Below, in pieces: positions 13,233-19,363 of a stretch of 19,363 bases of DNA. Position 1 is the stretch's first letter. Every line of letters starts with the position of its first letter. The position numbers and the translations under genes were made by a program. The notes under the pieces were generated by a model. The model saw nothing but the letters and a program-made list of their open reading frames with translations. It made no database searches and had not been told where the DNA came from. Location of the stretch: contig CAYTOF010000041.1 in assembly GCA_964439435.1 (NCBI GenBank), positions 1-19,363 on the forward strand, read 5' to 3'. The stretch is from CAYTOF01 sp964439435 (lineage in GTDB: Bacteria > Bacillota > Clostridia > Oscillospirales > QAMX01).

Positions 13233-16200
13233 ATGGCAGGGTTCTTTTCAAAGACTTCTTCCGGAACAGTGGTGTTCAACGAAGACAAAACCGCTGCCTA
13301 TGTACCCTGGACAATCAAAGTAAAATTGCCGGCAGGAGTCACACTTCAAAACGCAAAAATCATAGACACACTGCCTGCCAACAATCACACTTTTATCGGC
13401 ACAAGCACTTATCCCGTTCAGATAAAACACCCCGGTGGGACAGCAACCGTTGTGGAACCCGGATCAGATAAAGGGAATTATTCAATCTCCGGGCAAACAT
13501 TGACCTACAATTTCCTCACAGGGCATCCGACAGCAGGGGCGAGTGCCGCCACATATGAGCTGACATATTGGACCACAATCTCCAATTGGGATATAACCCT
13601 TGATACAAATGGTGCGGTCACCGTGAAAAACGGTGCAATGCTTGAATGGGACAACGGAAGCGGCTCAGGTGTCGGCGGGGGCTCAACAGGTACCGCCGAA
13701 TTCACCAAGGAAGTTGTTGCCGGCGGTGGGCTGATCTCAAAATCAGCTGAAAGCGGCACTTCATTTGCATTTGATCCCGATGGAAACTTTATCAAGTGGA
13801 CAGTAGAAGTCAATCGCAATAAGATTCCGATGAATGGTGTAACCTTAAAAGACACGGTTACAACAAATGATGGGCATGTGCTTGTCATAAGCGGAGATAA
13901 ACCTTTCAAAGTCTTTAAAAACAACGAAAGCACAGCAAAAGAGCTCACCGGCCCCGGCACAATAGCCGGATACGGGACTTTGGACATATCTGTTTTAGCA
14001 GGCGGCCAAGCCTCAGGATTTGAATTTGCTCTGCCGGAAAGCACCTCTGACACCTTTGTGTTTGAATTTTACACAAAGATAACCCAAGACGGCTATGACG
14101 AGATGTATATAAATGGCGAAAAGACATTTAAAAATGAAGCAACACTCAAAGATCATCGCGATTTTAAGGCAATCGTAACCGCTACCAAAAAATTCGATCT
14201 GCAGATGTTGAAAAAGGAGGCAGGGACCTATAACCATGCCACCCGCACGGTGACTTGGACTGCCACAATCAACCGCAACAAACTGCCCATGACCGATGCC
14301 TTCTTTACAGATTTGCTGCCTGCGGGCATGGTCTTGCTTGACAGTTCCGATGATTTGGGCGAATTCCGTGTAAAAGTCAACGGAGGCGCTGAGCAGCCAC
14401 TTACTGCTGCCGGCATTGATTTTACACAGACAACCGACGGATTTAAGTTGGATTTGCCGACTCCTTCATTTGATTCTTTTGTGATAACATATAAGACATA
14501 TTTGACAGACGATGCTCTGCAAGAGAGCTTTACAAAGAGCTTCACAAATGACGCAACGCTAAAACTTGCGGAGAACGAAGGCGGAATCACAGCTGAGGCA
14601 ACCTCAACTATAACAAATACGGTTATAAAGAAAGACACAGATTACAAGACGACAAGCAAAGACGATGTCATGCATTGGTCCATTGCCATCAACCCCGGAC
14701 AAGCGGCACTGAACAACGCAGTGGTGGAAGATGTCTTGAACGCATACCTGACTTTAAGTTCGGGTTCCGTAAAACTTTATGAAGGCGTGGTGGCCTCAAA
14801 TGGCACCGTCACAAAGGGCACGGAAGTGACCTTGACGGAGAGCAGCTTTGAACACGGCACAAATTCAGAGGGCAAGGAATTCTTCAAAGTGCATTTGCCG
14901 GCAGAGGCAAAGGCCTATATCCTTGAATTTGCCACAATCATTATGGCGGAAAACGTCAGTGTAAACAACAAAATCACACTGACCGGTTCCGATGAAAGCC
15001 CCACCGGAGACAGCACAAAAACCGGTGTAAATGTTTCCGACATATACTCCTCGGGCGGATCGGGAGCCTATGCTCTGCGCGTGCAGAAGCTTGATCAAGA
15101 CGGAAACCCCTTACAGGATGCGAAGCTTGTTTTGCTCAAGCCAAATGGACAAGTGCACAAAAAGGGCGGCAGCGATTACGGTGTTGTCACCAACGAGAAC
15201 GGCTATGCCACCTTTACAGAGCTTCCGAGATGGTTCTTTGCGGCAAGGGAAGTTGTGATACCCGATGGGTATCTGCTGGCGGATGACTCGGGAAGGGTGT
15301 TCCCCACAAGAGCCGACGAGCTTGACGATGCCTTTGTCCATATCACCATGCGTGATGAGCTGGGACTGGGAGATGTGAGCATATACAAGATAGATGCAGC
15401 GGGCAATCCGGTGCCCGGCGGCGAATTTGGGCTATACACGATTGAAAGTCATATCGATGAAGACGGAACTCCGTACCATGTCTATAACCCCATCGCCGGA
15501 CCTGTCGCGGCGGATGCAAGCGGCATCGTAAAATTTGAAAACATACCCGCAGGCGAGTATTTGATAAGAGAAGACGTCGCGCCTGACGGATACCTGAAAA
15601 CCCATGAAATGGTTGAAGTAACTGTAGCCATCGCAGAAGACGGCAAAAGTGTGGAGGTTTCATATGAGAGCCGCCACAAACACACTGTTGGAGAGAACAA
15701 ATATCCTGCCCTTGTCAATATCCCCCTTGCGAAGATAGTCATTGCAAAGATTGACAGCGTCACGGGTCTGCCAATAAAAAACAGCACCGGCAGTGAATTT
15801 GAGCTCTACTACGGTGACTGGGATCCGGAAGAGGATGTCTATGTTGAGAGAATATATCTTGCAAGTGCAGGTCTCAATGCAGACGGATTTATAGTGTTTG
15901 AAGACCTTACCATTGACTATACCTACACACTGGTTGAAGTTTCGCCCCCCGATGGTTATGCCATTGAAAATACGGGTGAGTACTATGTCAGCTTCAACAT
16001 CAGTGATGACGGGTTGCAAGTCGGCATGGACATTGTCGGCTTGGAAGACAATGAGACGACTGTGTATACAGACGAAAACGGCATAACTTACCCCGCAATA
16101 GCCAATGAGCCCCTCATGGAAGTCATCGTTGTCAAGGTTGACGACAACGGCGAGCCGATCATAAAGGATCAAGAAGAGGAACGCGGCTTGTTTGGACTAT

Positions 16201-18899
16201 ATACCAAAGAGGATGTGCTCGTTGCAGGACCTGTTGCGGCAGATGAGAACGGATTTATCAGATTTACAGGTATACAAGTCGGTGAGTATGTGATTAAGGA
16301 AATAACTGCACCGGAGGGATATATCCAAACTGAGAAGGTGATCGAGGTCTATGTTGGGCTCTCGGATGACGGAAAGAGTGTTGTTGTAACATACGAGAGT
16401 GACAACTACTACACAGACGGTGAAGACATATACTTTGCCCTTAGGAACATCCCCTATACAAGTGTGAAGATCGCAAAGATTGACGGAGACGGAGAGCTGA
16501 TAACAGAGAGCACAGACGGCCTGTTCGCCCTCTATATGCTAAACCCCGAAACAGATCTTTACGATATCTTCATTGGCGATGTAGAGCTTGGAGCAGACGG
16601 GTTTGTGGTCTTTGAAGGTCTTGAGCCGGCTCAATATAAGGTGATAGAGAAAACAGCCCCCGCAGGATATCATAACTTCGGCTTTGAAGGCAATTTTGAG
16701 GTGAGGGAAGACTGGAACAGCGGTCAAATTGTCGTCGTTTATGAAGACGGATTTGCAGAATATGTGACCGACGATGAAGTTGTCTACAAGGCAATTGTGA
16801 ACCTGCCCCTGTCTGAGCTCGTTCTTGTGAAGATAGACGGAGAAGGCAATGCAGTTTCCGGCGGAAAATTTGGACTTTACAGAGTAGAAGAGCAAGAAGA
16901 CGAAAGCGAAGAGTTTGTGCTCATTGCCGGACCTGTTGCGGCAGATGAGAACGGCTTTATAAGATTTGAAAATGTACACTTTGGATATTATGTGATAAGG
17001 GAAGACGAGGCCCCCGAAGGTTATCTCGCAACTGACCAGATGGTTTTGGTGTCATTGATACCCGCCACTGAAGGATTGAGCGTGGACATCAACTATGACA
17101 GCGACTTTTACCATGAAATCGACGAGTTTACCTACGCAGCTCTTATGAACATTCCTCTTGCAAAGATTGAGATTGCAAAAGTGGATGCAAAGACTAACGA
17201 GCTGCTCACAGACAGCGCAGGCGGCAAGTTTGGCCTCTACTTGAAAGAAGGAAGCCCATATCCTCTTATCCAAGAAGTTGATCTGGATCAATACGGATTT
17301 ATTGTCTTTGAAGGCCTTGAACCCGGCATATACTTGGTTATGGAAGAATCTGCCCCTGAAGGCTACAATCACTACATGTACAGTATAACCGTTGAGATTA
17401 CAATAAACGAAGAGGGCACCATGTATGAAATTGAATACATAGATGCCGCAGAATATGAGATAGACGAAGTCACAGTCCCGGCAATCTACAATGTGCCCTG
17501 GACAGATGTTGTGGTCTCAAAACTCAACCAATTTGGCAACCCCGTGCGCGGAGGAGAGTTTGGGCTTTACAGGATCGACCAGGACAACGAAGGCTGGAGT
17601 GAAGTCCTTGTGGGAACAACCGAGGCAGACGGCAACGGTCTTGTGAAATTTGCTGACGTGCCCGTAGGGCTGTATGTTGTAAAAGAACATGAGGCGCCAA
17701 ATAAGCACATCGCAACGGAAAAGACAGTCACAATTAATGTATTCATTTCAGAAAATGGCAGAGATTTGATTGTGGAATACTTCTCAGAGGATGTTGATGA
17801 GGCAAGGGGCAATGAGCTTGTCTATCAAATCGGTGAAGAAGAACCGATTGAAGGCTATGCCGCTCTGGTCAATGAATATGTTCCATCCTTGGCCAAAATC
17901 ACAATTCTCAAAACCGACACAGAGGGCAAGCCCTTAGCCGGCGCTGAGTTCGCTCTCTATGATGCCAATGGCAATGTTGTTGCCGTGAAGCTCACAGGGG
18001 ACGACGGTCTTGCGGAGTTTAACAATCTGGTGCCCTTTACAAAGTACAGCATCAGAGAAACCGCCGCACCGGTAAAACACACCGGAAGCAATGAAGTGAT
18101 AGTCGTCACAACGGGTGATGGCACTCACCACGAGTTCATCGTAGAAAACGAGTATGTCCCGGACAATGCAAAGGTCATTGTCAAGAAAGTCGACACAGAC
18201 GGCAACGCATTGGAAGGTGCGGAGTTCACCCTCTACGATGACGAAGGCGAAGTCGTTGAAGTGATAGCCACAGGGCAGGATGGACTGGCAGTATTTGAGG
18301 ATCTTGCACCATATGAAGATTATGTCATAAAAGAAACAGCCGCACCTTGGGGCTATCTCGCAAGCGATGAGGAACTCGAGGTCAAGACGGGAGACGGCAG
18401 TCTCCATGAGTTCACTGTGGTAAACGAAGAAAACCCCGTGGTCGGCAGCATAACGATTGCCAAAATCGACAAAGACGATGAGCGGCTCGAAGGCGCAAAA
18501 CTCGGTCTGTTTGATCAAAACGGCAACAAGATAGCAGAGGCTGTGAGCGGAGAAGACGGTGTCGTCGTCTTTGACAAACTCCCCGGCGGCAAGTATACAG
18601 TGAAAGAGCTTGAGGCACCGGAAGGGTTCAAACCGATCGAAGCTGAGCTCGAAGTGGAACTCACGGAGGAAAAGGCCGATAGGATCTACACACTGACCAA
18701 CTACACGGAAGACGAAGAAGACCCGGACGATCCGGATGACTGGACAGAGATAGACGAGCTGCCACCCTATGATCCGGGCGACCTGCCCGATGCAGGCGGC
18801 ATATCCCCCTCGATGAAGCTCCTTGCCGCAGGCACACTGCTCATCGCAGCGGGTGTTGTCCTCGGGCTGTTCCGCAGAAAAAGACAGGCAAGGATATAG
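13233..18899 (+). CDS. Giant LPxTG-like SpaA/Cna-B surface adhesin, main part
   Basis: 1,888 codons counted from ATG 13233. That codon lies inside a domain and has no ribosome binding site, so it is not the true start; the gene begins at 12186. Four more adhesin-like beta domains start near 13240, 13734, 14203 and 14623. Each opens with SK, KK or similar, carries a W-x-(V/I) strand and a (T/I)DTLP-like turn, and ends in an N-x-A-x-L-type strand (KNGAML, KNEATL, TNDATL), the order expected for Lys...Asp...Asn isopeptide domains. Eleven SpaA/Cna-B modules follow (15069-18705), then an acidic Asp/Glu/Pro linker, LPDAG (18783-18797), a hydrophobic helix and RRKRQ. The protein is predicted to be a long wall-anchored rod or pilus-like fibre; the divergent sortase is the likely anchoring enzyme. 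Size, autonomous stalk and missing pilin-motif evidence favour an adhesin over a classic polymerised pilin. Confidence 0.85.
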   Translation: MAGFFSKTSSGTVVFNEDKTAAYVPWTIKVKLPAGVTLQNAKIIDTLPANNHTFIGTSTYPVQIKHPGGTATVVEPGSDKGNYSISGQTLTYNFLTGHPTAGASAATYELTYWTTISNWDITLDTNGAVTVKNGAMLEWDNGSGSGVGGGSTGTAEFTKEVVAGGGLISKSAESGTSFAFDPDGNFIKWTVEVNRNKIPMNGVTLKDTVTTNDGHVLVISGDKPFKVFKNNESTAKELTGPGTIAGYGTLDISVLAGGQASGFEFALPESTSDTFVFEFYTKITQDGYDEMYINGEKTFKNEATLKDHRDFKAIVTATKKFDLQMLKKEAGTYNHATRTVTWTATINRNKLPMTDAFFTDLLPAGMVLLDSSDDLGEFRVKVNGGAEQPLTAAGIDFTQTTDGFKLDLPTPSFDSFVITYKTYLTDDALQESFTKSFTNDATLKLAENEGGITAEATSTITNTVIKKDTDYKTTSKDDVMHWSIAINPGQAALNNAVVEDVLNAYLTLSSGSVKLYEGVVASNGTVTKGTEVTLTESSFEHGTNSEGKEFFKVHLPAEAKAYILEFATIIMAENVSVNNKITLTGSDESPTGDSTKTGVNVSDIYSSGGSGAYALRVQKLDQDGNPLQDAKLVLLKPNGQVHKKGGSDYGVVTNENGYATFTELPRWFFAAREVVIPDGYLLADDSGRVFPTRADELDDAFVHITMRDELGLGDVSIYKIDAAGNPVPGGEFGLYTIESHIDEDGTPYHVYNPIAGPVAADASGIVKFENIPAGEYLIREDVAPDGYLKTHEMVEVTVAIAEDGKSVEVSYESRHKHTVGENKYPALVNIPLAKIVIAKIDSVTGLPIKNSTGSEFELYYGDWDPEEDVYVERIYLASAGLNADGFIVFEDLTIDYTYTLVEVSPPDGYAIENTGEYYVSFNISDDGLQVGMDIVGLEDNETTVYTDENGITYPAIANEPLMEVIVVKVDDNGEPIIKDQEEERGLFGLYTKEDVLVAGPVAADENGFIRFTGIQVGEYVIKEITAPEGYIQTEKVIEVYVGLSDDGKSVVVTYESDNYYTDGEDIYFALRNIPYTSVKIAKIDGDGELITESTDGLFALYMLNPETDLYDIFIGDVELGADGFVVFEGLEPAQYKVIEKTAPAGYHNFGFEGNFEVREDWNSGQIVVVYEDGFAEYVTDDEVVYKAIVNLPLSELVLVKIDGEGNAVSGGKFGLYRVEEQEDESEEFVLIAGPVAADENGFIRFENVHFGYYVIREDEAPEGYLATDQMVLVSLIPATEGLSVDINYDSDFYHEIDEFTYAALMNIPLAKIEIAKVDAKTNELLTDSAGGKFGLYLKEGSPYPLIQEVDLDQYGFIVFEGLEPGIYLVMEESAPEGYNHYMYSITVEITINEEGTMYEIEYIDAAEYEIDEVTVPAIYNVPWTDVVVSKLNQFGNPVRGGEFGLYRIDQDNEGWSEVLVGTTEADGNGLVKFADVPVGLYVVKEHEAPNKHIATEKTVTINVFISENGRDLIVEYFSEDVDEARGNELVYQIGEEEPIEGYAALVNEYVPSLAKITILKTDTEGKPLAGAEFALYDANGNVVAVKLTGDDGLAEFNNLVPFTKYSIRETAAPVKHTGSNEVIVVTTGDGTHHEFIVENEYVPDNAKVIVKKVDTDGNALEGAEFTLYDDEGEVVEVIATGQDGLAVFEDLAPYEDYVIKETAAPWGYLASDEELEVKTGDGSLHEFTVVNEENPVVGSITIAKIDKDDERLEGAKLGLFDQNGNKIAEAVSGEDGVVVFDKLPGGKYTVKELEAPEGFKPIEAELEVELTEEKADRIYTLTNYTEDEEDPDDPDDWTEIDELPPYDPGDLPDAGGISPSMKLLAAGTLLIAAGVVLGLFRRKRQARI
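15069..18705 (+). repeat. Eleven SpaA/Cna-B modules, partly in alternating A/B order
   Basis: Modules start near 15069, 15372, 15729, 16116, 16461, 16814, 17160, 17502, 17892, 18168 and 18444. Each opens with an (I/V)xK(I/V)D-type strand, has a FGLY- or FALY-like core, a GxxxF turn, an E-x-x-AP-x-GY segment and usually ends in an N-x-P strand; the Lys, Glu and Asn are the residues that form isopeptide bonds in this family. Modules 2, 4, 6 and 8 share GGEFGLY or similar; 2, 4 and 6 also share AGPVAAD. Modules 3, 5 and 7 share ADGF(I/V)VFE or YGFIVFEG. Modules 9 to 11 are shorter (about 276 bases) and closer to one another. Confidence 0.85.
18783..18899 (+). other. C-terminal sorting signal, LPDAG type
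   Basis: LPDAG (18783-18797) is followed by a hydrophobic stretch (MKLLAAGTLLIAAGVVLGLF) and the basic tail RRKRQARI, the three-part layout of sortase substrates. The usual Thr is replaced by Ala. The acidic, Pro-rich segment before it (18709-18782) would span the cell wall. Confidence 0.8.
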
Positions 18900-18936
18900 G
18901 TGTTTGGCTTAGATAAGAAAGTGTAATATAAAGTAT

Positions 18937-18983
18937 AAAAGAGCAGGCCCTGTTCGAAGAAAAGAACGGGGTCTTGCTTTTTT
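18937..18983 (+). terminator. Intrinsic terminator after the adhesin
   Basis: AAAAGAGCAGGCCCTGTTC (18937-18955) can pair, with a few G-U pairs and one bulge, with GAACGGGGTCTTGCTTTTTT (18964-18983), leaving a loop of about 8 bases and ending in six Ts. It separates the adhesin from the next surface gene, which has its own promoter. Confidence 0.75.
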
Positions 18984-19048
18984 AAGTTGTGATAGAATGC
19001 AAAGGCTGTAAATCTGCACTTCAAATCCTTTAACCCTACGAACTGCTG

Positions 19049-19080
19049 TTGACAAAAGCAAAAACTCATGTTATTATAAT
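19049..19080 (+). promoter_or_regulatory. Promoter of the second surface-protein gene
   Basis: TTGACA (19049-19054) is followed by TATTAT (19072-19077, 17-base spacer), overlapping a TATAAT at 19075-19080 (20-base spacer). The start codon lies 108 bases after the -35, against 111 for the adhesin, and both genes use GAGAGGT seven bases before the ATG (19143-19149 here). Confidence 0.65.
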
Positions 19081-19156
19081 TTTGAAATTAGCAAGAAAAT
19101 CAGCATAAAAATGTATCAAATTATGCAAAAAATCTTTAAAATGAGAGGTGCGATGT

Positions 19157-19363
19157 ATGTCAAAGTCTAAAAGAGCAATTTCTTTCCTTATCGCGGTTTT
19201 AGTGTTGCTCGGGCTGATGCCTTTGGGTATGTTTGCAGACGGGCCAAACGGGGGAACAGTTGAGATTGCCATATTGAAAGTGGACGAAAATGAAGCCCCC
19301 GTAGAGAAAGGTTCCTTTGAACTGTACCGCGCTGAGCGAGAAATTGATTCTCCCTTTATGCCC
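19157..19363 (+). CDS. Second SpaA-type surface protein, truncated by the window edge
   Basis: 69 codons are visible from ATG 19157 and the frame is still open at the last base. GAGAGGT at 19143-19149 sets this start rather than ATG 19153, whose frame closes after five codons. Residues 1-27 form a signal peptide (KSKR, hydrophobic core, MPLGMFA) nearly identical in layout to that of the giant adhesin. The mature part goes at once into a SpaA/Cna-B-like module: VEIAILKVDENEAPVEKGSF then ELYRAE, with the Lys of an expected isopeptide bond. Unlike the adhesin, no adhesin-type domains precede the first module, which would suit a stalk or pilin subunit. It is predicted to be exported and wall-anchored, though the C-terminus is not seen. 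Together with the sortase and the adhesin it suggests a surface-fibre locus continuing to the right. Confidence 0.75.
   Translation, partial: MSKSKRAISFLIAVLVLLGLMPLGMFADGPNGGTVEIAILKVDENEAPVEKGSFELYRAEREIDSPFMP

Noticed and set aside
12486..18618. Many reverse-strand ORFs inside the adhesin gene
   Set aside because: All are shadows of the repetitive, open-frame adhesin; none has a ribosome binding site or coherent domain.

Overview
The window looks like a contig from a Gram-positive anaerobe of the Bacillota, most likely a gut-type Clostridia relative. This rests on strong GGAGG-type ribosome binding sites, TTG and GTG starts, TTGACA promoters, a holin of the TcdE/BhlA-like family, a sortase, and sortase-anchored proteins built from SpaA/Cna-B modules. 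No rRNA, tRNA or single taxonomic marker allows a finer placement.

Region 1 (1-335) is non-coding and structured: near-identical G-rich repeats with small hairpins, plus a perfect 10-bp stem. Region 2 (336-5842) is the late part of a tailed-phage or prophage module, all on the plus strand and tightly packed: a small adaptor-like protein, a podovirus-type nozzle/stabilisation protein (broken by a TTGA overlap and by a 10-N assembly gap), an unknown protein, a holin, an NlpC/P60 endolysin, and an Ala/Gln-rich probable virion protein whose C-terminus lies in the -1 frame behind an A AAA AAC heptamer. Terminase, portal, capsid and integrase genes are not in the window. Region 3 (5843-6984) holds one unrecognised protein behind an extended -10 promoter.

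Region 4 (6985-9730) is a probable three-gene plus-strand operon: a 12-helix MFS-like transporter, a histidine phosphatase split by a one-base frameshift, and a metallophosphatase resembling Mn-dependent ADP-ribose/CDP-alcohol diphosphatases. It ends at a 12-bp-stem terminator shared with the convergent msrAB fusion gene (minus strand). Region 5 (11008-19363) is a surface-protein locus. A sortase with a Pro/Thr-rich stalk (minus strand) faces a giant adhesin (12186-18899, about 2,240 codons when its two frameshifts are joined). The adhesin has a signal peptide, six adhesin-like beta domains, eleven SpaA/Cna-B modules, an acidic linker and an LPDAG sorting signal. After a terminator, a second gene with a near-duplicate promoter, leader and signal peptide begins and runs off the right edge. 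The sortase presumably anchors one or both proteins to the wall.

A theme of the window is single-base frame breaks in otherwise well-conserved genes (near 1150, 5740, 8660, 12320 and 13112), plus a run of Ns. Either the assembly carries indel errors or several genes are decaying or recoded; raw reads would decide.
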